NCBI RefSeq assembly: GCF_000759835.1
Contig: NZ_BBNB01000004.1
Span: 1 to 64,000 of the forward strand
DNA: 64,000 nucleotides
Direction: 5' to 3'
Source: Citrobacter sedlakii NBRC 105722
GTDB taxonomy: Bacteria > Pseudomonadota > Gammaproteobacteria > Enterobacterales > Enterobacteriaceae
Shown: positions 9,283-18,640 of the stretch, piece after piece
Layout of the letters: each line of letters starts with the position of its first letter
How positions within the stretch are numbered: the stretch's first letter is position 1
Position numbers and translations under genes: made by a program
The notes under the pieces: model-generated
Database searches by the model: none
The model's input: only the letters and a program-made list of their open reading frames with translations
Told to the model about the DNA's origin: nothing

Positions 9283-10326
9283 AAAATTTTGGTGATCGGC
9301 CCGTCCTGGGTGGGCGACATGATGATGTCGCAAAGTCTCTACCGCACGCTCAAGGCGCGCTATCCCCAGGCGATAATCGACGTGATGGCGCCCGCATGGT
9401 GCCGTCCGCTGTTGTCGCGAATGCCGGAAGTGAACGAAGCGATCCCAATGCCACTCGGCCATGGGACGCTGGCGCTCGGCGAACGCCGCAGGCTCGGCCA
9501 TAGCCTGCGCGAGAAACGCTATGACCGCGCATATGTGCTGCCCAACTCCTTCAAATCAGCCCTTGTGCCCTTCTTTGCGGGCGTACCGCAGCGCACAGGC
9601 TGGCGCGGCGAGATGCGTTACGGTCTGCTAAACGACGCGCGTGTGCTGGACAAAGCGGCCTGGCCCTTGATGGTGGAACGCTATGTCGCGCTGGCTTACG
9701 ACAAGGGCGTAATGCACAGCGCGAAAGATCTGCCGCAGCCGCTGCTGTGGCCGCAGTTGCAGGTGAGCGAAGGTGAAAAATCCCTGACCTGTTGTGAATT
9801 TTCGCTTTCAGATGAGCGGCCCATGATCGGCTTTTGCCCTGGCGCGGAATTTGGACCTGCCAAACGCTGGCCACACTATCATTACGCGGAACTGGCGAAA
9901 CAGCTGATAGACGAAGGCTATCAGGTTGTGCTGTTCGGTTCGGCGAAAGATCACGAAGCCGGGAACGAGATTTTAGCGTCCTTAAACGATGAGCAGCAGG
10001 CGTGGTGCCGCAATCTGGCAGGCGACACCCAACTGGAGCAGGCCGTCATTTTGATCGGCGCCTGTAAAGCCGTCGTCAGCAATGACTCCGGGCTGATGCA
10101 CGTCGCCGCAGCCCTTAACCGCCCGCTGGTTGCCCTCTACGGCCCCAGCAGCCCTGACTTCACGCCGCCGCTTTCACATAAAGCGCGGGTGATTCGCCTG
10201 ATTACCGGCTATCACAAAGTGCGCAAAGGCGATGCGGCAGAAGGGTACCATCAGAGTCTGATCGACATTACACCAGCGCAGGTGCTGGAAGCCCTGAACG
10301 CGCTGTTATTACAAGAGGAAGCCTGA
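9280..10326 (+). CDS. waaF: ADP-heptose:LPS heptosyltransferase II
   Basis: WaaF is a GT9-family, GT-B-fold enzyme that adds the second L,D-heptose to the inner core at the cytoplasmic face of the inner membrane. It starts MKILVIGPSWVGDMMMSQ and has the donor-site segments GFCPGAEFGPAKRWP and VSNDSGLMHVAAAL. The 348-residue length is normal. Its ribosome-binding site (GAAGGA, 9266-9271) lies in the right half of the ERIC repeat, which is unusual. waaC follows after 3 bp. Confidence 0.97.
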   Translation: MKILVIGPSWVGDMMMSQSLYRTLKARYPQAIIDVMAPAWCRPLLSRMPEVNEAIPMPLGHGTLALGERRRLGHSLREKRYDRAYVLPNSFKSALVPFFAGVPQRTGWRGEMRYGLLNDARVLDKAAWPLMVERYVALAYDKGVMHSAKDLPQPLLWPQLQVSEGEKSLTCCEFSLSDERPMIGFCPGAEFGPAKRWPHYHYAELAKQLIDEGYQVVLFGSAKDHEAGNEILASLNDEQQAWCRNLAGDTQLEQAVILIGACKAVVSNDSGLMHVAAALNRPLVALYGPSSPDFTPPLSHKARVIRLITGYHKVRKGDAAEGYHQSLIDITPAQVLEALNALLLQEEA

Positions 10327-10329
10327 CGA

Positions 10330-11292
10330 ATGCGGGTTCTGATCGTCAAAACATCCTCAATGGGTGATGTGTTGCATACCCTTCCGGCGCTCACCGATGC
10401 ACAACAGGCGATACCGGGTATTCAGTTTGACTGGGTGGTCGAAGAAGGATTCGCGCAGATCCCCTCGTGGCATTCGGCGGTAAACCGCGTCATTCCCGTT
10501 GCGATTCGTCGCTGGCGTAAAGCCTGGTTTTCCGCGTCGGTTAAAGCGGAGCGTAACGCTTTCCGCGAGGCGGTACAGGCAGAACGCTATGATGCCGTTA
10601 TCGACGCCCAGGGATTGGTTAAAAGCGCTGCGCTGGTGACTCGCCTCGCACATGGCGTAAAGCATGGTATGGACTGGCAGAGCGCACGCGAGCCGCTGGC
10701 CGCTCTGTTTTATCATCGCCGCCATCACATTGCCAGGCAGCAGCATGCCGTAGAGCGTACCCGCGAACTGTTCGCAAAAAGCCTGAATTATTCCAAACCA
10801 TCCTCGCAAGGCGATTATGCTATCGCGCGGCATTTCCTGACATCTGAACAGGATACTGCGCAACCCTACGCGGTATTTTTGCACGCAACCACACGCGATG
10901 ATAAACACTGGCCGGAAGCAAACTGGCGAGCGCTAATTGGTTTGTTGGCTGACAACGAAATCAGCATCAAATTGCCTTGGGGCGCGCCTCATGAAGAAGC
11001 ACGGGCGAGAAGACTTGCCGAAGGGTTCGCTCACGTTGAGGTCTTACCGAGGATGAGTCTGGAAGAAGTTGCGCGCGTACTGGCAGGCGCAAAATATGTG
11101 GTTTCCGTCGATACGGGGCTTAGCCACCTGACGGCGGCGCTCGATCGACCGAATATTACGCTGTATGGCCCAACGGATCCGGGGTTAATTGGGGGGTACG
11201 GGAAAAACCAGATAGCGTGTCGTTCACCCGAAAATAATTTAGCCAAGCTTGATGCCCACACCGTTCTGAACGGAATATCATCATTATTCTAA
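10330..11292 (+). CDS. waaC: ADP-heptose:LPS heptosyltransferase I
   Basis: WaaC transfers the first heptose onto Kdo2-lipid A. It is a GT9 enzyme of 320 residues with N-terminus MRVLIVKTSSMGDVLHTLP, which contains the catalytic Asp of the family (SMGD), and the donor-binding region VVSVDTGLSHLTAALDRP. It is tightly packed between waaF (3-bp gap) and waaL (10-bp gap) in one operon. Confidence 0.97.
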   Translation: MRVLIVKTSSMGDVLHTLPALTDAQQAIPGIQFDWVVEEGFAQIPSWHSAVNRVIPVAIRRWRKAWFSASVKAERNAFREAVQAERYDAVIDAQGLVKSAALVTRLAHGVKHGMDWQSAREPLAALFYHRRHHIARQQHAVERTRELFAKSLNYSKPSSQGDYAIARHFLTSEQDTAQPYAVFLHATTRDDKHWPEANWRALIGLLADNEISIKLPWGAPHEEARARRLAEGFAHVEVLPRMSLEEVARVLAGAKYVVSVDTGLSHLTAALDRPNITLYGPTDPGLIGGYGKNQIACRSPENNLAKLDAHTVLNGISSLF

Positions 11293-11302
11293 AGGTACAT
11301 GA

Positions 11303-12574
11303 ATGTTAGCCTTGAACTCTTTACATTCCTGGCAAACCGGTGCCAGGAAGATGTCCACAGTGCTGGAGTTGACTACCTGGTTACTTTGCTTCGTCACCCT
11401 TGTCGTCGCGCTGTTCAATAATAATTTGAGTATGAAGCTGTATAATATTACGGCGATTCTCGGTCTGCTGGCGCTTATTTTACGCGGCAAGCCGGAAAGT
11501 TATTCGCCGCGATACTGGCTGTTACCCCTTTCTGTTCTGCTTATCGGCGTCATCGACGTCAGCTGGTATTCCGCCTTTAAAGTAGATAATTCACCCTTTC
11601 GGGCGACGTACCATAGTTATTTGAATACGGCGAAAATCTTTATCTTTGGGGCCTTTCTCATACTGTTGGCGCTGACCTCGAAAATAAAGATGAATAAAGA
11701 GTGGCCGCTGTATATTCTGTATTTGCTGTCGTTTTTCATTGCCGGTTATGGCTACTATGTAAAAACCACAACCGGTATCTCCCGTCTGGATTTTGGTATT
11801 GGTACGGCAACAGGCGCAGCATATTCGATCATGTTTGTCGGCATCGTCAGCGCGATATCAATACTGTATACCCAGCGCAAGCACCCGGTGCTGTTTCTGC
11901 TTAACGCAGCTGCCGTGTTCTTTGCGCTTGCCCTCACCCAGACGCGTTCAGCGCTGCTTATTTTTCCGGTGATATGCGCGCTGGCACTGGTGGCGGGCTA
12001 TCTTAAGACCCCCAAAAAATTGTTCTTTTCGGTGATTGGTTTTTTGGTTGCCTTCGTTGTCCTTGTTGCGGTCTTTAGCAAGCCGATTTATAGCCGCTAC
12101 CATGAAGCGGTTGCGGACCTGGCGCAATATAACAATGGCAACAGTGTCAGTTCGCTTGGCGCACGCCTGGCGATGTATGAGATTGGTTTTGATATTTTCA
12201 AAGAATCACCGCTTGCCGCACGCTCGGCAGATGTTCGGGCGCAGCGTATGGAAGAGCTGGCGAATGCGCATCCTTATCTTCGCGGGGCTTTAGAATTTTC
12301 CAACGTTCACTTGCACAATGAGCTGGTTGAAGCGGCCTCGCTGAAAGGTATTGCCGGGATTCTATCGACTTTGCTGTTTTACGCCGCGCTGTTTTATACG
12401 GTGTACTATCACCGCTCTTTAGGGCTGTTTGCCCTGACGTTAGCGATTATTGGCACGGGAATGAGCGATGTGATTCTCTGGTCACGCAGTATCCCGATCA
12501 TTTTGATCACGGCTGTCGCACTGATGCTGCTTATCAAGAAAAATCGCCCGCCAGAAAGACGTGTTCAGCAGTGA
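11303..12574 (+). CDS. waaL: O-antigen ligase WaaL
   Basis: This is a polytopic inner-membrane protein with about ten to twelve hydrophobic segments and a large periplasmic loop (about residues 255-335), the layout of the O-antigen ligase family. WaaL joins undecaprenyl-diphosphate-linked O-antigen to the completed lipid A-core. Its 423 residues are close to the K-12 protein (419). It is the last gene of the rightward operon and converges on waaU. WaaL sequences vary strongly with core type, so assignment rests on topology and position. An internal ATG at 11351 is an alternative start. Confidence 0.9.
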   Translation: MLALNSLHSWQTGARKMSTVLELTTWLLCFVTLVVALFNNNLSMKLYNITAILGLLALILRGKPESYSPRYWLLPLSVLLIGVIDVSWYSAFKVDNSPFRATYHSYLNTAKIFIFGAFLILLALTSKIKMNKEWPLYILYLLSFFIAGYGYYVKTTTGISRLDFGIGTATGAAYSIMFVGIVSAISILYTQRKHPVLFLLNAAAVFFALALTQTRSALLIFPVICALALVAGYLKTPKKLFFSVIGFLVAFVVLVAVFSKPIYSRYHEAVADLAQYNNGNSVSSLGARLAMYEIGFDIFKESPLAARSADVRAQRMEELANAHPYLRGALEFSNVHLHNELVEAASLKGIAGILSTLLFYAALFYTVYYHRSLGLFALTLAIIGTGMSDVILWSRSIPIILITAVALMLLIKKNRPPERRVQQ

Positions 12575-12583
12575 TTCCTTTCA

Positions 12584-12621
12584 CGCCATCCAAAGCGGGC
12601 ATCCGCTCACTTTGGATGGCG
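12584..12621. terminator. 12-bp inverted repeat between waaL and waaU, containing the waaU stop
   Basis: CGCCATCCAAAG at 12584-12595 and its exact complement at 12610-12621 can form a hairpin on either transcript, with a smaller GCGG/CCGC stem inside. It begins 9 bp after the waaL stop and contains the last codons and stop of waaU. Neither side has a clear U-run, so it may be a weak bidirectional terminator or a transcript-end stabiliser. Confidence 0.55.
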
Positions 12622-13683
12622 GTCAAATAACGCGTCCACTGAATCAATCAATACATCGGAACGGATATCTTTCACCGTACAGGTGGGAGAGACTACCTGC
12701 AATGCGTTGCAATTATTCGGCGCCCAGATTAGGTGCGAGGGATAAGCGTCGTGTCGCGCGTTGGGGTAGAGCGCGAGCGTAGGGATCTGATAAGCCGAAG
12801 CAATATGAACCAGCGCGGTGTCCACAGAAATAACGTACTGGCTGAATTTTGTCAGGGCAACGGTATAAATAAACGCGTTAAACGGCAGCGTTTCAATGTC
12901 CGGTATCGCAATAGAGCGCACATCTTGCGGCAGGCCGGTAAAAATCACCCGAAACTCAGGATGCCGTTCACGAATACGGGAATAGATCGTTGCAATCTGC
13001 TCCGCTGTTAAACGGCAGATTTTCTTCGCGCCCAGAGCATTAATTATAATAATCTTTGTATCGCCGATGAAATTCACGACCGCGTTTTCGACCTCTGCGG
13101 TGAGCGGCAGATCATAACTAACATCGAACGAATTATCGGTATCGGGATAAAAATAACGCAGTATTTCACTCGCCCGCGTACACATATGCGCAGCGAGTTT
13201 TTCGTCATGCGGATGATACACGGTGTAGTAACGCTTATACCATTTATCAAAGCCAAGAACATGCGAGCGCCTGACGCCAGATAAGAGTAACGCATGAGTA
13301 AAAGAAGGCATTGTTTCGAAAGGATCGAGAACGATATCGAAAGACGCCTGCTTCAGCTGCTTACGTAGGGCCAGTACATCGCTGATTTTAGATGAGGTTT
13401 TGATAAAGAAACGATGTATCTTGTTATTACCCGCGAGAAAGTCTTTTCCTGCGGCGGTCGTTAAGATAGAGAGCTTAACGCCACGAGTGGTCAGTTCCCG
13501 GTAAAGCGAACTCAGGACAATTAAATCGCCTAACTTGTTGTTGTCATGAATAAGCAAACATGACCGGATTGCTGGCGCGTTGATTTTTGGCGTTGTATTT
13601 TGGGGAAAGAAGAAAGATAAAGCGTTAATTTTGATTTTATTAAAAAAATATCTTTTTTTCTTATGGAAAGCACCTAAGCCCAT
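12607..13683 (-). CDS. waaU: GT9 LPS core heptosyltransferase, WaaU-like
   Basis: This is a GT9 (heptosyltransferase) family protein; the core resembles WaaF/WaaQ with HDNNKLGDLIVLSSLYREL near the N-terminus, IIINALGAKKICRLTAEQI, and the donor-site segment VISVDTALVHIASAYQIP. It occupies the position of K-12 waaU, thought to add the terminal heptose (HepIV) to the outer core that carries the O-antigen attachment site. ATG 13683 gives 358 residues, near the K-12 length; an in-frame GTG at 13695 is possible. It is the last gene of the leftward waaQ operon. Confidence 0.78.
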   Translation of the reverse strand: MGLGAFHKKKRYFFNKIKINALSFFFPQNTTPKINAPAIRSCLLIHDNNKLGDLIVLSSLYRELTTRGVKLSILTTAAGKDFLAGNNKIHRFFIKTSSKISDVLALRKQLKQASFDIVLDPFETMPSFTHALLLSGVRRSHVLGFDKWYKRYYTVYHPHDEKLAAHMCTRASEILRYFYPDTDNSFDVSYDLPLTAEVENAVVNFIGDTKIIIINALGAKKICRLTAEQIATIYSRIRERHPEFRVIFTGLPQDVRSIAIPDIETLPFNAFIYTVALTKFSQYVISVDTALVHIASAYQIPTLALYPNARHDAYPSHLIWAPNNCNALQVVSPTCTVKDIRSDVLIDSVDALFDRHPK

Positions 13684-13720
13684 GCTAATTACCACATTAC
13701 AATAAAAAACAGGATTGAAA

Positions 13721-14575
13721 TTAGCCTACATAAGAATCCGCATGATCGTGCAGTCCAAGCGTTTTTTTCAATACGCTTTTCTTAGGCGCAAGGGTAGCGA
13801 CATCAGCAGGTCTGATAAAAGGAATGATGTCGTAGCCGATCGCCGTGTCGTCAGAGAGGTTGTAAATCTGAAAGTCTGGCACTTGTGCACGCATGAATTT
13901 GAAGAAGGGCAAGATTTTGACCAGATCCTTGCTGAGCTCTGACGGCATCGGGTTATTGCTTTCGTCATAAAAACGCGCGCAACTGCCGGTAATGTCCAGC
14001 CCGGAACAGATAGTGTTATCGTACCCCAGCGAATATGCTATTTGCATTGCGGTATACGCCACGGTATGGCATGAACAATAGCCGAAGCTGATATCCTTAC
14101 TAAAGCCAACCAGCCTTCCGCGCTTAGAGACAGGGACGTTGATCAACAGTTTCTTGTTCCATCGAGACAGCGTTTCCAGCTTCAACTTCTTGAAAAGTCC
14201 GCCTTTTTCACGCTTATAAAACGCGCGCAAAATGAAGCAATGAGCGCGCATGTAGCACTTGTCTTCTTCCGATGCGGCCTCATAAACGTCCATATTGACG
14301 AAGGTAAATTTACTGCCGCGGCTGAACTTATAAAAGTCCTCACGCCGTTGCAGCAGAAAGCGTGCGTCTGTTAAGACATAAATGAAAGGGGTAATACCAT
14401 TACTGAGCAAGTATTCCGCCGCGCCGTTAACGGTGATGACATCATTGTTGCGTAAAAGAGACAGTGGCGTCCCTCGGGACGTAGGACCCGACAAGAAAAT
14501 GATAACGTTTTCAGATGTTCTGCTTTCAGTAAGCTGCTGAACACCGGCGCGAGTTAAAAACTTAACATTACTCAT
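13721..14575 (-). CDS. waaZ: LPS core protein WaaZ (KdoIII attachment)
   Basis: The 284-residue protein matches WaaZ in length and position (waaY-waaZ-waaU). In K-12 WaaZ is needed for partial addition of a third Kdo to the inner core, often together with WaaS-dependent modification. I recognise the N-terminal stretch with VIIFLSGPTSRGTPLSLLRN. No classical glycosyltransferase fold motif is evident by eye. A 178-bp spacer separates it from waaY, unusually wide for this cluster. Confidence 0.85.
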   Translation of the reverse strand: MSNVKFLTRAGVQQLTESRTSENVIIFLSGPTSRGTPLSLLRNNDVITVNGAAEYLLSNGITPFIYVLTDARFLLQRREDFYKFSRGSKFTFVNMDVYEAASEEDKCYMRAHCFILRAFYKREKGGLFKKLKLETLSRWNKKLLINVPVSKRGRLVGFSKDISFGYCSCHTVAYTAMQIAYSLGYDNTICSGLDITGSCARFYDESNNPMPSELSKDLVKILPFFKFMRAQVPDFQIYNLSDDTAIGYDIIPFIRPADVATLAPKKSVLKKTLGLHDHADSYVG

Positions 14576-14753
14576 ATAAAACCTGTATGTTAATCATGCA
14601 ACTTAAATCACGATGAATCTTTGAGGTAAGTGTTCATAGCTTATCTTTAGCGAGGGTAATCGAAATAGAGTACTGAACCTGCTCATAAAATATACAACGC
14701 CATTTTTGCATTTAGACCTGCCAATTGCAATATCCGGGATATCACAGTCAAAC

Positions 14754-15452
14754 TTAGCGCACACTTTTGCCTTTCAGACGACGCAAAAAATTACGCCATT
14801 TTTTCTTGTAGACCAAAAGATAGTAACCCAGATCTTTGCTCGTGTTTTCAATGCCATAATGACGTTCTAAATCGATTCTGTCTTTAGCCATCCGTTGACG
14901 AGAGGGTCTTTTTCCGGACAGGTCAATGATCCTTATCTCACCATCCTGTAATATAAAGTTACCCTTATGCGGGTCGCCTGAGACCATACCATGTTGGTGA
15001 AGTCCCTCGATCGAATGCTTAATCTTGCTCTTTATGTCAGAAGAGATGTCAGACATGTCGGCCAGTTCCACACCTTCGATGTACTCAATAATCATGATAT
15101 AGGTGTGGACATAACGCAGCGTTTTCACTTCTGCCAACAGATAAAAATCATTTAACGCATCATACCCTTCCTGGCGAACACGATCCGTCTGGTAGAAAAG
15201 TTTTTCGTAGTAGTCCCCTTTCACCAGCGATTTGAAAAATCGCTCAGTGTTTTTTACTTTAGGGTGAAAAATCTTCAGAATATATTTACCATGCTCGGTA
15301 TCGATCAATACGACCTTGGTATCTTCAATACTACGAAAGACTTTTAATACGCTAAGATTGTGGTTAAGAAAATCAGTGAAAATATCGATGTATTTTTGCC
15401 CGTCTTGTTTAACGAAGACAGTATAATTTTTTATTTTTGTTTCAGTAATCAT
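14754..15452 (-). CDS. waaY: LPS core heptose(II) kinase WaaY
   Basis: WaaY phosphorylates heptose II of the inner core, an outer-membrane-stabilising modification that depends on earlier WaaP and WaaQ action. The protein kinase-like catalytic loop is visible in GMVSGDPHKGNFIL with the metal-binding Asp in EIRIIDLSGKRP. At 232 residues it matches the K-12 protein in length. It follows waaJ by 13 bp. Confidence 0.93.
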   Translation of the reverse strand: MITETKIKNYTVFVKQDGQKYIDIFTDFLNHNLSVLKVFRSIEDTKVVLIDTEHGKYILKIFHPKVKNTERFFKSLVKGDYYEKLFYQTDRVRQEGYDALNDFYLLAEVKTLRYVHTYIMIIEYIEGVELADMSDISSDIKSKIKHSIEGLHQHGMVSGDPHKGNFILQDGEIRIIDLSGKRPSRQRMAKDRIDLERHYGIENTSKDLGYYLLVYKKKWRNFLRRLKGKSVR

Positions 15453-15465
15453 AATTGTGGGAAAT

Positions 15466-16482
15466 TTATTTCGCTAAAATTTTTCGATAGAGATAGGCGG
15501 CGCCTGCGATTATTCCTTGTAAATAATGCTTCTGAACCAGAAGGTGTTTATATCTTTTTTTGTACTCCACCATGGTTTTTGCATTTTTAGCCGGGACAGT
15601 CTGCCATGGTGATTTAACCTGCGCAGTGGTGAAATAAATAACAGAAGGATACTTTGCCCAAGCATGCCAGGGTTTAGTTGCCCCGGTATAATGAATCAAT
15701 TTTGTATTATTTGTAATGACGTTTAAATAATTCAGATGTGTTTTATCTTTCAATTCACTTTTAATGGTATAAATAGTATTGTATTCGCGTGGTAAAAAGA
15801 CCACTTTATCAATTAGCAGGATATTTAACACATCCTGATCGGGATATTTGAAAAATGGAGATTGACCTTCTTCTCCGGTTAACAATGAAAGCGCGTGTTC
15901 TGTTAAACACTGCGCCGTCCACTGCTGGAGATTGACTAACACAACACCAGAGTTAAAGTAGCGCCCCTGTAGATGATAAGCGGGTAAGCGCTCATCAACT
16001 TTTGCCTGGATAGAATCAACATCTTTAACAACCGCAGCAATTTTATCTGTCAGATCTATCGCTAAAAGCGCCTCAAGCGATCCTTTGCAGACAACATCGG
16101 CATCAAGATAGAGTAATCTATCCATTTTTTGACGAAGATAATTAAATGCAAACAGGCGAAAATACATTGCCCTGGACCAGACCTTTGTTCTTGGCAAAAC
16201 TTCAAGGCAGCTCACGTTAATGGTGTAAAGCGAAATTTTAACGTGATACTGATTCGCAAGTAAGGCAATTTTTTCAATGAAACTCTGGACATAACGATCG
16301 CAGATAATATGAAATTCGACATTTATTTTATTATGCAGGAGAACAGAAGAAATGGAGACACCCACGCCATCAAGATAATTCTCATCAATGCCATAAGAGA
16401 TATGTAACGTTTCATCGCAGTCATTTAAGCGTTCATCAAAAACTTTAAACTCTGTTATCTCTATTTCAGGAAATGAGTTCAC
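15466..16482 (-). CDS. waaJ: LPS core GT8 glucosyltransferase WaaJ/WaaR
   Basis: This is a GT8 retaining glycosyltransferase of 338 residues. The UDP/Mn-binding DxD is in [14 protein letters not shown], and family motifs include [20 protein letters not shown] and [15 protein letters not shown]. In K-12-type cores this position (waaR/waaJ) adds the third outer-core hexose. The donor sugar cannot be decided from the sequence alone. It shares clear similarity with the neighbouring WaaI/O, consistent with ancient duplication. Confidence 0.88.
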   Translation of the reverse strand: MNSFPEIEITEFKVFDERLNDCDETLHISYGIDENYLDGVGVSISSVLLHNKINVEFHIICDRYVQSFIEKIALLANQYHVKISLYTINVSCLEVLPRTKVWSRAMYFRLFAFNYLRQKMDRLLYLDADVVCKGSLEALLAIDLTDKIAAVVKDVDSIQAKVDERLPAYHLQGRYFNSGVVLVNLQQWTAQCLTEHALSLLTGEEGQSPFFKYPDQDVLNILLIDKVVFLPREYNTIYTIKSELKDKTHLNYLNVITNNTKLIHYTGATKPWHAWAKYPSVIYFTTAQVKSPWQTVPAKNAKTMVEYKKRYKHLLVQKHYLQGIIAGAAYLYRKILAK

Positions 16483-16502
16483 TGCATCACCTATAGTTAT
16501 AT

Positions 16503-17516
16503 TTATTTAACAAGCTTACTTTTAAAGTAATATAAATAATCCATCACACCAGCAACGTACTTTTTCTGGTTAAACATGTGCTTTGCTGCATAGCGCAACT
16601 GATGGCTATTTTTAGGTTTTAGCAAGTCAACACTAGACCAGGGTGACAGCTTTTTCGCATTCAAAAAGCTTTGAGCAACAGGATAATTTCCCCACTGATG
16701 CCATGGTTTTGTCGGACCGATATAATGTATAAACACGGTGCTTTCATTGACAGGGTTTAACACCCTTTCCTTTAATTCATAGTTAATGCTGAACTGGGTA
16801 TTGAACTTTTTATCCACAAAACGCGCCTTGTCCACCAGCAGCATATTGAGTACATCCTGATCCAGGTGCGTTATGCGCTGAACAACATCCGGATCGCGCA
16901 ACATTTCAATGGCTTTACGCGAGATATCTTCCTGCGCCCAGCGAGGAATATTGATAAGTAAGAAGCCTGCATTGAAATAACCGGACACCAGACCCGGCGT
17001 TGCCAGACTGACCGAACGTTTCGTCCACCATTCGGTTTCTCCTTCGGCAACAACTGCTGCAATTTCGTGCTCGGTAAAATGCAGATCAATCAGTTCCTGA
17101 ATGCTTCCTTTACAGGCAATATCCGCATCCAGGTACAGCACCTTATCGGTTTTACCCGCAAAGCGATCGGCGATGATAAATCGAAAGTATGTCGCGTAGG
17201 ACCAGTTTTTTGTGCTGGGTAATGATTTGAGTTGCTCGCAATCCACTAAATGGACAGCGATCCGAGTAGAATATTGTTCAGCCAGCGCATGAAAACGCGC
17301 ACGATCGTCATCGCTGAAAAAATCTGTGAAGACATGAAATGCCAGCGGTATTTCTGGGTTAGCGATCAGAATAGAAGCAATGGATACGCCACAGCCAAAC
17401 AGAAAGTTCTTGTCGATGCCATAGGCAATGTTAAAACATTCAACATCACTATGCTCTGTATAATTATAATCTAAAGTTTGCTGAATGACTTTTTCGTCAA
17501 AGTACTTTGTCGTCAT
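16503..17516 (-). CDS. waaO: LPS core GT8 hexosyltransferase WaaI/WaaO
   Basis: This is a second GT8 enzyme adding the second outer-core hexose (glucose in E. coli, WaaO; galactose in Salmonella, WaaI). Its DxD motif is in [14 protein letters not shown], with [20 protein letters not shown] and [20 protein letters not shown] 17516 gives 337 residues, the WaaI length. An in-frame GTG at 17525 would overlap the waaB stop by 4 bp, a coupling seen elsewhere in this operon, so that start is also plausible. Whether it uses UDP-Glc or UDP-Gal is open. Confidence 0.87.
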   Translation of the reverse strand: MTTKYFDEKVIQQTLDYNYTEHSDVECFNIAYGIDKNFLFGCGVSIASILIANPEIPLAFHVFTDFFSDDDRARFHALAEQYSTRIAVHLVDCEQLKSLPSTKNWSYATYFRFIIADRFAGKTDKVLYLDADIACKGSIQELIDLHFTEHEIAAVVAEGETEWWTKRSVSLATPGLVSGYFNAGFLLINIPRWAQEDISRKAIEMLRDPDVVQRITHLDQDVLNMLLVDKARFVDKKFNTQFSINYELKERVLNPVNESTVFIHYIGPTKPWHQWGNYPVAQSFLNAKKLSPWSSVDLLKPKNSHQLRYAAKHMFNQKKYVAGVMDYLYYFKSKLVK

Positions 17517-17521
17517 AGTGA

Positions 17522-18601
17522 TCACTTATTATTTTTAGCAGAAATTGTACTTTCTAAATTTTCAAAATAAATATCATTATAGAAGTTATCGATGGACGCT
17601 GGAATCAGATTATTATTATATATCACACTGCCTGCAATAGAATGATTTAGCAGGTTAACGAATTGCTTGATATCCCCAGGAGGGAAAAGCTCACCATTTA
17701 TACCCGGTTGAATCATATCTCGCGGACCCGACATACAGTCAGAACTGATGCAGGGTATACCATATGACATTGCTTCCAGTAACGTCATTGGAAAACCCTC
17801 AAAAGAGGACGTCAGTAATAACGCCGTCACGTTTTTTATTTCTTTCTTTACCACATCCCACGGTGAACCCTGCCATCCATGCCAGGTAATACGTTCGCCA
17901 ATCCCCAGATCCTGCCCGTACTTTTGACATTTCTCAAAATCAGAACCATCGCCAATCACATGTAGTCGCCAATCCCCTTCCGCTCGAGACAGCCCATCGA
18001 GCAAGTCCTTGATTCTTTTTTGCCCTTCGAACTTCATACGCCCAACGTAAAGGAATACCGCAGGCTGACCCGGCTCAGGTGGATAAACGATAGTCGATTT
18101 TCTTGATACCGGATTAAAAATAACGCTGATTCGACTTTGCTCTATACCACGCGCTATCATCTGCTCTTTAATCCCGGAGCTTATTGCCAGATGGTAATCT
18201 GCATGGATGATACACTCAGCATGTTTTTTATGATCAAGCGAAAAATGTGGCCAGGAAAAAAGGGTGAAATCCACACCCGATTTTTTTCGCGCTTTACTGG
18301 CAAAAAGACAAGATAACACGTCAATACAAATCACAACATCAGGCCGTGTTTCTTTTAGCCACTTGTTAAATGCATTAATATGCTTTGCGCGACGCAAAAA
18401 ACCGAGTCGGGTGTTTGAGAAAGAGCATGAATAGTTGATATTATTCAACCATGCTTTATCCATTTTGTCATTTCGACAAAAGAAAAACATGTCGCACGTA
18501 TGCCCGAAGGGTTTTTCTTGTAAGTGGTTAATGACATCCCGGATAACCGTTTCCATGCCACCAAAACCTGAAACAGCTTCACCAATAAATGCTACTTTCA
18601 T
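17522..18601 (-). CDS. waaB: LPS core GT4 galactosyltransferase WaaB
   Basis: WaaB is a GT4-family (GT-B) retaining galactosyltransferase that adds a galactose branch to the first outer-core glucose. The protein is 359 residues, the K-12 length. The N-terminus has GEAVSGFGGMETVIRD, and the C-terminal domain has the EX7E-type donor motif in SSFEGFPMTLLEAMSYGIP. Its neighbours are waaS-like upstream and waaO downstream. Confidence 0.92.
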   Translation of the reverse strand: MKVAFIGEAVSGFGGMETVIRDVINHLQEKPFGHTCDMFFFCRNDKMDKAWLNNINYSCSFSNTRLGFLRRAKHINAFNKWLKETRPDVVICIDVLSCLFASKARKKSGVDFTLFSWPHFSLDHKKHAECIIHADYHLAISSGIKEQMIARGIEQSRISVIFNPVSRKSTIVYPPEPGQPAVFLYVGRMKFEGQKRIKDLLDGLSRAEGDWRLHVIGDGSDFEKCQKYGQDLGIGERITWHGWQGSPWDVVKKEIKNVTALLLTSSFEGFPMTLLEAMSYGIPCISSDCMSGPRDMIQPGINGELFPPGDIKQFVNLLNHSIAGSVIYNNNLIPASIDNFYNDIYFENLESTISAKNNK

Positions 18602-18640
18602 AAATTTCCAGATTAACTGTCACTATTGAATGTGATTAAT

